Assembly: GCA_003024175.1 (NCBI GenBank)
Contig: MDYQ01000122.1
Span: 19,943-83,942, forward strand
Direction of reading: 5' to 3'
DNA: 64,000 nt
Origin: Planoprotostelium fungivorum
Taxonomy: Eukaryota; Evosea; Variosea; Cavosteliida; Cavosteliaceae
Shown: piece by piece, positions 1-10,771 of the stretch
How positions within the stretch are numbered: position 1 is the stretch's first letter
Layout: every line of letters starts with the position of its first letter
Position numbers and translations under genes: made by a program
The notes under the pieces: model-generated
What the model saw: the letters and a program-made list of their open reading frames with translations, nothing else
Database searches by the model: none
What the model was told of the DNA's origin: nothing

Positions 1-1030
1 ACCTGTCCCAAGGAAACTTTGGGGGTGTTCCACAGAATGCGGGTGTACAGGCTATTCCCGCCATCGGACAAGTTGGTTCTTTCGGAAACAACAACAGAGA
101 ACCGTTCAGTGAACAGACAAAGAAGAACTCCATCATCTCTGAAGGTGAGCCCATCTACTCTACACATTGTGGTGATATACACGATATGTCTTACGAGGAA
201 GAGAAGATTGACGAAGGAAAGGTGTCTGCTACCAAGACGAGAACATCCAGATCGGTTTCAAATCCGAGTACTCGAACGGTCTGGGCAGGATGATGCTCTA
301 CTACGGAAACACCTCTGGATTCCAGCTCACCAACTTTAGAACCACCGTCGTCTCCGTACCCTTCCTAAACGTCAACGCTCAGCCCGTGGGCCCCGTAATA
401 GAGCCCAGAACACAACTACAACAGTTGCTCACCATGATCTCTTCTCTGGGTGATTTCAACTCTTTCCCCTCGTTGGAGGTGGCCTTTGTGTGAGTCGATG
501 GATGATGGCGATGAGTCTGACGGTACAAGGGTCAACGGAAGGAACGTTCAGTTCTCGGTGAAGCTTCCCGTGATCCTGTCCAAGTTTGTGGAGCCTCTGA
601 ACATCCAGGGAGGTGACTTCTTCGTGCAGTGGAAGCAACTGGAGTCTAACGGACCTCACAATGTGCAACAAGTCGTCAAATCCTCTAAGCCCGTGGACAT
701 TTCTTCCATCTCTAAGGTGAACATCTCTATATCAACTCAGCCCTCTTTGCTTTCCACATATTATCCTGCTATCACACCATTTCAACTCCCTTCTGATTGT
801 TCAAACAGGTACTCAACACAGGACTGAGATTCACCTTGTTAACGAACGTGGATCCCAACTTGAACAACATCGTGGGTACGGGTAACTATGCCACATCCAC
901 CAGCAAGTCACCCTTCTTGTTCCGCATCGAGAGCAACCCCGATCATCAGATGTACCGAATCTCTGTCAGATCAGGCAATCCCCACGTGGCCTCTGGAGTC
1001 ACCCGTCTGTTGGAAGCTTATCTATCCTGA
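1..1030 (+). CDS. AP2A: AP-2 complex subunit alpha, C-terminal part (5' end outside window)
   Basis: This is the C-terminal appendage (ear) of the alpha adaptin that recruits endocytic accessory proteins to clathrin coats at the plasma membrane. A Gly/Asn/Gln-rich hinge is followed by the beta-sandwich subdomain (ENIQIGFKSEYSNGLGRM, near 265) and the platform subdomain (GGDFFVQWKQLE near 610; LLTNVDPNLNNIVGTGNY near 840). The frame ends RLLEAYLS then TGA at 1028-1030. At least three introns are needed, near 145, 490 and 710-800. The DFFxxWKQL and DNVDPNxxNxVGxG blocks are diagnostic of AP-2 alpha rather than the gamma or GGA ears. Only the last third is visible and exon edges are approximate. 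Confidence 0.9.
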
Positions 1031-1218
1031 GAATATAAATCCCCTTCTGTTGCGTGTTGTTCTCTGGGGTGAAGATGTTCTCAAAATGGCGCAAAATGGT
1101 TGAGTCGCCACAATGCCTGGGATTTTGATGTTTGTACTACAACCCACCTGCAACACACCCCCGACCATCTCTTCCTGAGAGAACGGCAGCAGGTCTGTGC
1201 CATCGGTAACGGCTAACC

Positions 1219-2694
1219 ATGGTAATCTCTCTCAGCTTCTATCCCTGATGTCACCTTCCCATCATATGAGAGAATCGTACTGTCGCTGACATCAACCAGC
1301 TGTCTATATTCTCACCAAACGTGAACATTGATATCGAATTGGATCGTAAAGATCACAAGAATGTAAGCATCCTTCTCTGTCTCATCTGACAAAGGAAGGA
1401 CATACACGGGAAGAGGACACAATCTCACGGAAAGCCTCTTTACGTATCCGATGAGCCAGTCAGAGGACACCTCACCTTCACCGTTCCAACGGGAAAATCA
1501 GTATCTCACTCTGGCGTCAAAGTCGAGCTCCTCGGCCAGATCTGTGAGGAATGATTTATACAACCGCCCTTCCTCACACGCGTAGTGACGGGTGGTCTGA
1601 AAACTCGACCATTCATCTTTCAATCATTGATCTACGATGTTCTTCCCGCCGGAGAGCTCATGGACACCAGAAAATATCCATTCGAATTCTTAAACTTCAT
1701 CAAAGAATACGAAACTTACACCGGAAAGAACGTCGCCCTCCGGTGGATAATCATCTGGAGATGAAGATGGAAGGTGACACGACCACAGGTACATCCTCAA
1801 AGTGACCATACAACGGACGATGGTGAGTCCTCCAGTCAGAAACAAAGAATGACGTGATACAGTCAGACATCACCAAAGAGTTGGAATTGAATGTACATAC
1901 TTACGGTAAAGCGGCACCCGCTCACACTAGCATCAAGATGGAGGTGATTGACATCAATCGATCGATTCATCAACCAATCAAATCAGGTTGGTGTGGAGAA
2001 TCGACTGCACATCGAGTTCGAATACGACAAATCACGGTGAGTTCACCCATCAATTCATCATCCGTACATGATGAATCATCTGACAGTGAATGAGGTACCA
2101 TTTCACCGATGTGATCATAGGAAAGATCTTCTTCTTGATCGTGAATGTCACCATCAAACACATGGAATTGCAACTGTTGAGAAAAGAAATCGTGGGAGCA
2201 GGTGAATTGCAGATGAGGATGATGAAATGACACACAGAAGGAGACGAGGCTTATTCAGAGGTAGAGATGCTCAATAAGTATGAGATCATGGATGGTTCTC
2301 CCGTCAAAGGGGAGTCTATACCCGTCAGAATGTTCCTCAGGTGAAGTTCAATGAACGTCATTGTCAACATCATCACAACATCATCGACCATGAGCTCACA
2401 TAGACAGTGCCTTTCCATTAACACCCTCTTATCGTAATGTCCATTCAAAGTTTTCCGTCCGTTATTTCATCAACCTCATCTTGATCGACGACACAGATAG
2501 AAGGTGACCTCACAATGACTTTAATAGAGCCTGAAGTGGACAGGTATTTTAAATCAGAAGAGATCTTTTTGTACCGAAGGGCACCGAGGAAATCGAAAAA
2601 TAAGATAGGAAGAGAGACAATCAATTTAGAGACACCGCAGAGCCCTCCACCAGCTCGTGCAGAAGAGATGATCGGCGGTGATGAATCAAAATGA
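1219..2694 (+). CDS. VPS26: Vacuolar protein sorting-associated protein 26 (retromer subunit)
   Basis: VPS26 is the arrestin-fold subunit of the retromer cargo-recognition trimer (with VPS35 and VPS29), which retrieves receptors from endosomes. Exons spell NVNIDIELDRKDHKN, EPVRGHLTFTVPTGKSVSHS (near 1460), HIEFEYDKS, FTDVIIGKIFFLIV (2100), IKHMELQLLRKEIVGAG, YEIMDGSPVKGESIPVRMFL (2280) and KFSVRYFINLILIDD (2450). These follow the family's order over its full length. The first exon appears to be just the ATG (1219-1221), followed by an intron to 1299; this gives MLSIFSPNVNIDIEL, which fits the family N-terminus and explains the lack of an ATG-led long frame. A roughly 30-residue Pro-containing tail ends at the TGA 2692-2694. 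Confidence 0.93.
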
Positions 2695-3198
2695 ACTTAT
2701 GTCTCATGTCTTTCCTTGTGAGAAACTCATCGTGTGGCTACTCTCCTATACTACTGCCTTGTATCGTCTGTCTTCCATTCTCTCACTCTATCACTCCTTA
2801 TCCTTTCCCATCAAAAAGATGCGTTGTAGAAACAGCGCACCAAAAAAGTCTTGAAGCATTCTTGCACTCTGAGCATGCTCACTTTGTGCAATCTAGATGG
2901 AATCTATTGCAGGTAGGAAAACAGGGTGTGGGTTGTTCAGATAAATGCACCCCTTGAGGATATCTCTCCATTGTAGTGCGGGTAAAAACCGTATCTAAAA
3001 GTGCTCCAAAGCTCTACCGAAAGGCCAGCGGAGATTTGGACCAAGATACAATCAAATCGCGGAAAGAGAATCTTGGTCTGTGCTTCTCCGAGCCCATTCC
3101 AGGCCGAGCGAGCCACCGAAGAGCCGCTACTGTACTTCAACACCGTCTGTATAGACTTTTTGTACAAACACAACAGAGGCTATAGAACCCTCATCATC
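2695..3198. other. Intergenic region between VPS26 and the thaumatin-like gene
   Basis: No protein family, RNA gene or repeat was recognised. Short frames are present on both strands but show no splice structure or motif. The last 200 bp presumably hold the promoter and 5' UTR of the thaumatin-like gene. Confidence 0.4.
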
Positions 3199-4843
3199 AT
3201 GTCAACGACACGGTCACAAGAGATAATCATATTACTCCTCGCCATCCTATTTCTGTGTGGGGAGGCAGCCAACCCAAAAAACTGCACACAAGTCAAGTGT
3301 GGCTCAGGAAATTGCTGTGAAGATAGCTACTTCGGGCCCATCTGTTTCGACAACGTTCGATATTCCTGTCCAGTTGAGAATGGAATTCACACTCTCTGCG
3401 GTTACGGACTGAGCGTGTGCTCTGGTGTATGTTACGACACCAGCTCATACAGGTGAGAGCCATTCATACAAAGTGACATGAGACGATTGTCTTCTTCACA
3501 TCTCAGTATCGTGGCTAATCTCACAAAGTTGCACCGCTGGGGTTTTATCAACGGTAGGAGCACCAATTGTTGCACCCCCCACCCCTGCCCCAGTACCACA
3601 ACTCCCCACACAAACGGCTGACGTCCGAATCATCAACAACTGCAAGTCCTCCCTCTGGATCGAAGCCAGACAGGGACCTCAGAATGCGCCACTTCCCGGT
3701 CAGACTGGAACTTCAACGCTGGCCCTCTCCGGAGGCTACGTTGACTATCCCATTCCTGCAACGGGCCTGGCTAGCGCCAGATTCTGGGCCAAGTACGGAT
3801 GCGACAAGCAGGGGAGAAATTGTGCCATCGGTGATCAGGTTCGTGATTCTTCCTCTCATGAGATTGACGATCTTTAGACTCAATACTGGCCCAACCCTCC
3901 GGGAGGTTGCCCAGCTACGGGATGCACGGCACCCATCGATTCTCTACTCGAGGCCACTTTCGGTTGTAAGCCAGGAGCCGCTTGCAATGTTCAGGTGTGT
4001 CCTATCTCTTTTTTCTACCTCGTACGACCTTTCCTCTATCATCTTCCAGGGTCCATTTTTCACTTTCTTACACTTGAAATAGAACCCAACAACCTGGTTT
4101 GATACCTCCCAAGTTGACGGATGGACCATTCCCTACAAACTTTCAGGTATGTACCACACATACATAACACATAGAAATGAAGATTGACGGAGAAACAGTT
4201 GCTGGTTCAACTGAAGAGTGTGACTGCAACGGAAACGGCTGCGGATTCAAGGGAGTGGACGCGTCCCAATTAGACGTGAGCAAGTGCCCATCGTCAGAGG
4301 ATCTGTCCATGAACGGCACTCATCCCTCTGCCACCATCGATGGAAAGACTCAGTCTCTCACTTCTGTCGATCTCCGATTCATCCACCCCACCACCAATGA
4401 GGTGATCCACTCCTTCTCATCCATCGTTGACACCTCTAGATATTGGGTTGCATGTCACCCTGCAAGAAACTGAACTGGCAGATGGGTCTGACCGAGCGAT
4501 CTGGATCAGCACTTTGGATGTGCTGTCCCACTCCCAACCCAAGGTGATTCCTCGTGGAATATCCTTCGCTGACAGGTGCAGCCATTGTGATCCTTCGAAC
4601 GGTTGCGTTACACCGGAGCAGTGCAGAGCGGGACCGATCGAGAACACGGGTTACGTCAAAGCGGTTCACACGATGTCACCGGGAGTGTATTCCTACTCAT
4701 ACGGTGAGCTTCCTTCTTCTTTACTCTGTCTCACTCGTGCAGATGATCTGGTGGGTCTACACGCCTGTCCAGCGGGTAAGGTCATCTACACGATGGAGTT
4801 CTGTCCCACGGGGAGTGCCCCTTATCCTGCTTCGAATAGATAA
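3199..4843 (+). CDS. Secreted thaumatin-like protein with an N-terminal Cys-rich segment
   Basis: The start at 3199 gives a hydrophobic signal peptide (IIILLLAILFLCGEAA). It is followed by a compact segment of about 60 residues with about 12 cysteines, then a Pro-rich linker, then a thaumatin-like domain. Thaumatin signatures are the opening strand VRIINNCKSSLWIEA, the RFWAKYGCDKQGRNCAIGD block, GGCPATGC, EATFGCKPGAACNVQ, SQVDGWTIPYKL, GCMSPCKK, and the C-terminal YSYDDLVGLHACPAGKVIY. Seven or so short introns join in frame, one of only 28 nt near 4146-4173. Plant and fungal members bind or cut beta-glucan; a phagotroph or cyst-wall role here is inference. Family assignment is firm, but the N-terminal Cys-rich module is unassigned. 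Confidence 0.85.
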
Positions 4844-5048
4844 ACAAATTCCGCTCTTGTATACACAATCATCGTATCTTGATAACAGATGATGTTATCC
4901 GATTTGCGTTGTAGTTACGCATCGGGACCCTTCTGTGCCATCGGGACGGAAGTGACACCACTTAAAGGAAAGGTTCGGCGATGGCATAGAGGGCTCCGAA
5001 GAGGTCCTGCTCATTAAATACAAGCCACGACTCAGCAACCAAGAACAG

Positions 5049-7077
5049 ATGAGCAGCACGAGTACACCCGTTGATCGTAGAAGTCGCAGCTACAGCAGTG
5101 GCACCAACATAGATGATGCAGAGCACCTGTATGAGGTGAGAACAGACATCAAGACCTCACTGACATCCTATGTAGCGCCTGGCACTGGGGGACCTGTCTG
5201 TCATGCCGCGCTTGCTCTCCGTTGTACCAACAGAACTCCAGACGGATATGGCGGGTGCTCTGACCGATATCTTCAGAGCTCAGGGTGATGTCTGGCCACT
5301 GTTAGAGTGGGCCACAGACGCCATGGGTGACACCGAACTGCAACACCCCAAAGAGCTCTTCTCAACCGACTCGATGGCCAGAGCTATTTACATGCATACC
5401 ACCACTTGCACTCGCTCATTCGGTTGGATGAAAGTGAGACCCTCACGTAGTTATATCGTCTGATCTCCACAGTTACTGAGAGCCCCTCTGTTGGAGTACC
5501 TCGAGAAGACCAGCGAGTTAGTGATGGACACAGAGACGGAAGAAGGCCTCTCGCACTTTGAGGCTGCCCTCGACGCCTTCATCTTTTCGATGAACGACTA
5601 CGTAGACGACGCACCTCTGTGGACGAGAAAGGCATTGGTCAAGATGAACCGAGGTCTGTCGAGGAAATGGAGTGACATCGCTCCTTATTTCGCCGTGACC
5701 ATCATGTTCTCTTACAAGTTGAACGCCCACCTCGAAGACATCCAACCCGATATCCAATACAAGGTGAGCTCCCCGAAACACCTCATCTGAACCATTCAGA
5801 TCGAACTCATCGCCAGGGCACTGGGAGACATTGCTCTCATGGAGGACTCGTGGAACGAACGTACGAAAAGCATCTTCCGATCCATGAGAGAGCCCCTCAC
5901 TGAGTGAGAATCACTGCGAAGGAGAATCGACTGACTCAATAGGTTCATCTCTGCTGTGACGGACGAGAGAGGAATCGACATCGCAACAAAGATCGTCAGG
6001 GCCTCTACCCACGACGTGAAGGTGAAGAACGTGCCGCATTCTCATCTGATGCAATCAGATCGATGACGCTGCACCCGTCCTCGCGAGACGCAAGTTCATG
6101 CGATGCTTCGTGTCTTCTGTCACGGAGACGAACGATCTGACTGAAGAGCTGTCGAGATCCTCCTCCTCTTCTCAGATCTCATTCTCTGTGGATGGAAGTT
6201 CCACGAGCAGTGCCATCGAACACGTGAGAAGACATCGATTGGAAAGGCTCATCCTCTCAGGAGAGCGAGGCCGAGGCAGATGCGACCCTCTTGAACTCGA
6301 AATTGGATTCAGAAAAGTGGAAACTGAGAACGAAGAGCAAGACGGGAGAGATCTACACCCAGAAGGATGAAGAGGTGAAGAGAGAGAAAGGAGAGGGCTG
6401 ACTCTTCTCAGACGGGGTTCATGAGATTCAAGATCGTCACCCGAGTGAGAGGAAAGGACGTCGTCTCCGCTTCGGAGTATCTCAAGCTCATCTTGTTCCA
6501 TCCTTCGGCCACGGCCTGTGTGGGAGAGGTGAGAGACGAGAGAGGTGAAGCTGAACTGCATCAGAAACGGATGAAGAGGTTATCCGATGCATCTCACAGG
6601 GTCGACGTGTGGAGTGATCCAAAGTGGCCGTTGGTCATCGCCAAGAGACAATGGACGTGGTCAGTGACTGAAGTGCTCGATCCGAAGAAGGAAAGGCTCA
6701 CTCAAGTCATCAAGCAGTTTCCCTCCGAACCAGATCGTGGATATAAGCGAGGACTCATCCATCGTGAGTACCGATGACATGTCATTGCATTGTAGTTCAC
6801 CTTTCGCTGATGGGGTGCAGTGAGTGGATGTCGACTGAATGCGGGGGAGGAGAAGGGAACGATGGAGATATCAATGATGTTTCACAATGATCCCAAGGGT
6901 AAGATCCCATCTTGGGTGAGTCACTAGAAGGAGATCACGAATACTGAGTCTCTTCAGTTTGCTAACGCGTGGGCCAATAAGGGAGCAGAGATGCATTTGA
7001 AGGCCATACATAAGATGAATGATCAATCAGATTGGAAAGCGGAGGTCACGAGATTGAGGTCACAATTGAAGCAATAA
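5049..7077 (+). CDS. RasGAP-like domain fused to a START-like lipid-binding domain
   Basis: Residues from about 30 read RLALGDLSVMPRLL ... ELFSTDSMARAIY ... LLRAPLLEYLEKTSEL ... FAVTIMFSYKLNAHL ... IELIARALGDIALMEDSW. This is the order of RasGAP helices. The arginine finger of active GAPs (the R of LFR in LFRxxSLA) is Ser here (LFS), and the FLR motif is FSY, so catalysis on Ras looks lost. After a Ser-rich linker and an intron, the C-terminal half (from about 6280) resembles a START domain: GEIYTQKDEETGFMRFKIVT, WSVTEVLDP, and the closing GKIPSWFANAWANKGAEMHL. Short introns lie near 5134, 5433, 5764, 5905, 6020, 6224, 6380, 6764 and 6917. The RasGAP assignment rests on helix-pattern similarity. 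The START call is moderately sure. Confidence 0.62.
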
Positions 7078-7691
7078 AGTTATGTGTATATCGCCTGTTC
7101 GTGTGAGACTTCGTCTCACCAATTCCAATCGAATACGCTTCTTCCCTCTTCGTGAGGAAACCGTAGGGCCTTGGATGACGTCCAAGACATCTCCATGCAG
7201 TGAGTTCAAGTCCACAGATAATCCGACAGTAAGTAAGGGGAAGGAAAAGTTTGATTCATAGAGATATCAAAGTCAATCGTTCTGGTGCTCCACACACCAG
7301 AAGAAGAAATTTGCGTTCCAATACAAAAGTCAGCTTGTAGATTTACATACGACATTCCCCGTTTCGATAGAAATATGAAGAGTGAAAGGCTATCATGTTA
7401 AGAGGAACCTACCTGGAAGTGAGAAAGGTCAGCGGGTTTGACTGTGAATCATCCGGTCAAATCGGCAGATTAGCCCAGCTCCTGTGGAGCCACCTCCTTT
7501 GTGTGGAATTTTTCAGCATAAATACATTCTATTAAGATCCAGTGCGTCAACCCCTCCGTGGGTGCAGTCGCCAGGCAACCTCCTAAGGTGAACACCATCA
7601 AGGGCTTATCACCTGTACAAGCGCTCCTGGTGGAGGAAGGGAGCTGATGGCCCAAGTGAGGTGTACAGGTGAGTAGAGATGAGGAGGAAAG
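7078..7691. other. Intergenic region of about 600 bp
   Basis: No coding exon, tRNA or repeat family was recognised. The 7390-7640 part carries short frames without motifs. Upstream regulatory sequence of the next gene is the simplest reading. Confidence 0.35.
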
Positions 7692-8720
7692 ATGACGTAT
7701 GACGGGTGTTACAGAGAAACGAAGGGAATACGGAAAAATCGCACCGTTCGGAAGCGATCCGAACGAACCTCTTCACAAGAAAAGGACTTAAGCATTCACG
7801 CTCGCACAAACACAAGAAGGCGCGAAAGGGAAATGTCCAAGAGTCAAAGCATGAGCGAACCCCCAAGAAGAACGAAGACTCTTCAGTCTATAGCTCCCGA
7901 CCATGTCACAGGACATTTCAGAAGATCCATTTCACCAGTGCAAGCGGAGGATGAATCTGTTTTGTCCAAGATCGCAGAGGAGAGAAAGAAAATGAGGAGA
8001 GAGAGGAAGCAACTGGAACACATCATTGCAATCCATCAAGAGCTTATGAACCAGAAGCAAAGGAAGAGCCAACCGAGCTCTCGAAATTCAGTGGACATCA
8101 GCCAAGAGAAATCCCTCAGTTTAGATGAGAGAAGTCTGGAATCAAGCGATAAGGACAGCAGTGGAGAGAGCGAGAAGTACTTGAGCTCGGAACGCAGCAG
8201 CATGGGAGAAGTGAGAGACAAAGAGGAGGACATAGCGTAAGTATCGTGTATCTTTGATCACCTCTAATGTGCAATCCAGAACCATGAGGCGACAATTGCA
8301 ATTGAGAGAAGCAGATTTATGGACGAGGGAATTGAAGCTGCAACAGAGAGAGTCTATGGTCACGAAGAAGGAGAGACAAATGCTCGTTCAGTACGAACAG
8401 ATGGAGAAAAACTTGATCGCATCCTACACAGACATGGAGAGAAGATTAATCGCCTCTTATTCTTCAAAGTGAACCTCAAACGATCAAGATGCATGTGATT
8501 GACGAGATGCAGGTTGAAGGAATTAGAGATTAATGACAGTGTTACGAGTCCAAAGAGCGAAACACCAACAAGCCCGAGGGTCGAACCTTTCACCTTCCCA
8601 AAGAGGGAACCACTCACCAGCCCAAAGAACGAAACCTCGAAGAACGAGCCTTTCAATAGTTTGAAGAACGATCTCTTGACAAAGGAGGACCCGACAGGCA
8701 GTTCAAAGAATGAGACTTGA
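7692..8720 (+). CDS. Uncharacterised charged coiled-coil protein
   Basis: Not recognised as a known family. Three exons: 7692 to about 8239, about 8279 to 8469, and about 8512 to 8720, joined by GT-AG introns of about 40 nt. The protein starts Arg/Lys-rich and has a predicted coiled coil in two blocks (SKIAEERKKMRRERKQLEHI, and READLWTRELKLQQRESMV onward). Between them lies a Ser/Glu-rich acidic stretch. The C-terminus is a low-complexity tail with repeated SPK/PKxE units, ending SSKNET at the TGA 8718-8720. An internal start, MSKSQSMSE near 7831, is an alternative to 7692. A structural or cytoskeletal adaptor is conceivable but unproven. Confidence 0.5.
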
Positions 8721-9182
8721 GTGGATGGACATAGAGAATCGAACCACCAAACACAACTGGACATCTGCACCGGCGATTTTGTATCACAGCCAAGACAGCA
8801 CCAGGAGCTCACTTTTTGAATAGACAAGAGTTGTCGTGTTGACTCATTTTTCATCTCCTATCCGATATTGATCGAGCGATAGCTAACAGATGATCATCTC
8901 TATGAAGTACATGTCTTCTGTGTTCCATGAAAGAGATGGATCAATCGATATCTATTTTATACATCATGAACCTCTCGTTCCCATGGAGAGGGCAAGGGCC
9001 AGAGCCAAATCCTCTTCTTCGTCTGTGTCTGTGCTCGTGCTTATTCTTCTCACCCTCGTCGTTGTTTCTGTCTCTACCTTCGCTTCTTCCGTCCTCTCGC
9101 TGTTTTCCTTCAGACGCCACACAAACATTTCGTCTCACTCTATCCTCTGTGCACTGGGTGCTTCCGACGGAGGCTGGAAGGA
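8721..9182. other. Unassigned stretch between coiled-coil gene and RING gene
   Basis: Both strands carry open frames here, one of them hydrophobic on the + strand near 9010-9110 (VLVLILLTLVVVSV). None joins a recognisable gene. The last exon or 3' UTR of the minus-strand RING gene may extend into it. Confidence 0.3.
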
Positions 9183-10472
9183 TCAACGAGTGACGAAGAT
9201 AAACAAAGTGTGATAATTAGAGGCGATGATAATAAGAGGTAACAATAAGAGTGATGAGGACAAAGAATGAATCATCACCTGCTGCACTCCATCTTCACTC
9301 CTTTGCCGTCGCTCCTCGTCGTTCTGTGAGCTCCCACTCGTATTATCGTTCATCTCTTCTACCATGGTCACTCCTCTCCTCTCTTCCTCTCCTCTCTCCT
9401 CTTCTGGTCCCTCTCCCTCCTGTTCTCCCCTCTCCTCTCTCTCTTGTCCCCCGCTCTCTTCTTCGTCTGCTCTCATTCATTTCCCTCTCTCCTCCTCTCC
9501 TCACCTCTCGTCCCTTCCACTGCTGTGTTGGTCATGAGAGACAGTCGAATGGCTTCGTTCATCAACATTTCCTCCAGTTGCTCCTCCTCTTGACTCTGTG
9601 GATTCTGCGGGGGGTGAGATCAATGCCTTCAAAGAGAAATCACCCAAGTCTGCCAGGTGGTCGATGTCTCTGGCGTACTACGCTCGATCGCTTCCGTTCC
9701 TGCATTTGCTCCATCTGTGCCTCGTTGACTGGTGGATGATGGATTGATGAGGAGACCTGTCATCGTTCATCTCACTTCTCTCTCTCTCCCTCACCACTTT
9801 CACTTGTGGCATCGCTCGTTACACTCATCCTCGATCTCCTGTCGTTCTCCCTCTGGATGTCTTGCTGTATCTCTTCGTTTCTCATCTTGATCTTCAGCTC
9901 CAGCACTCGCTGCTGTTCCTGAACCAAGGGTTCAGAGGGTGAATGATTGTAAGAGAGGGGAGATGAAGAACGTAGACCCACCTGGGCTTCTTTCTCCTTC
10001 TCCTCGTTCGATAAGGGTCCGGTGAAGATGACTGAAAATTCCATTTTATTGCAGAAGGGACAGGAAGCTGAGACATTCGGTTTACGAATTTGAAAGAAGC
10101 ATTCAGTGCAGATTCCCTTCTTACAACATACTGTTCGATTTAATCCCCCTGGATAATACTATCCTTCGTCAGCAGAAATCGTTTAGTGGTTGATTCACCA
10201 GGAAGCAAATCGGACACTCCTCATGGTCCATATCAGCTAAAGTGAGTGCCGCCTCCTCTTTTCCTGGATACAAGGGTGCTATCTTTTTATTGATGACCAA
10301 TCTCTTTATCACCTGACCAGATCAGAGGCGTCATAGCATGGAAGTAAAGAGTTACTCCTACCTTTGGTTCCCAGGAGCATGTTTGGTATAAACCCGTCGG
10401 TGTCGTGTAAGCCTGAACCGAGGCAGCATACGCATCGCGGACCGGATCCCTCTTCGACAAGGATGTTCCCAT
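9183..10472 (-). CDS. RING-type E3 ubiquitin ligase of the Sip5/DA2-like class, possible N-myristoylation site
   Basis: On the minus strand exon 1 begins MGTSLSKRDP (start 10472) and joins the exon with KRLVINKKIAPLYPGKEEA and EECPICFL. A 50-nt intron follows. The next exon completes the zinc finger with NRTVCCKKGICTECFFQI and CPFCNKMEFSVIF. The ECPICFL...CCxKxICTECF...CPFC spacing is that of yeast Sip5 and plant DA2/GW2-type RING proteins, which also begin with MGN/MGT and a basic helix. Further exons give an EQQRVLELKIKMRNEEIQQ coiled stretch, QLEEMLMNEAIRLSL (typical of this family) and a Glu/Arg-rich tail. Gly2 with Ser6 fits N-myristoylation. The downstream exon structure (9183-9770) is uncertain. 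Confidence 0.75.
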
Positions 10473-10771
10473 ATCGTCCCCAAAAACAAGGGTTCACGTC
10501 GCCAGTAGAAGCGATGATGTGTGCTCCCGCGAGAGATGAAAGGATGATGGAGGAGATGAAATGTTGTCCTTTTTTTCTAATTTGTGGTTTTTATTTCATT
10601 GAAGCTGCCCAAGTGTCTGGTGTCGTCGGGGACAGTTTGCTTGTTTGGGACGGTCTTTCAACGCAGAACTGCAGAACCGGTCTTCTTGAAGTTGAGACTT
10701 TCACTCCTCACCGCGAAACGCTCAGTGTTTGATATTTATGAAATTGGAGTTATTACAAACACACATCGTTT

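Noticed and set aside
7180-7240. tRNA-like T-arm sequence (gttcaagtcc)
   Set aside because: No matching acceptor or anticodon arm could be folded around it on either strand.
8890-9213. Hydrophobic + strand frame that could encode a small membrane protein
   Set aside because: The hydrophobic run arises in T/C-rich DNA that is also open on the other strand; there is no exon support or family match.
9251-9739. 162-codon + strand frame rich in Ser/Leu/Pro
   Set aside because: It is the antisense shadow of the Glu/Arg-rich exons of the minus-strand RING gene, and its composition reflects the complementary purine-rich strand.
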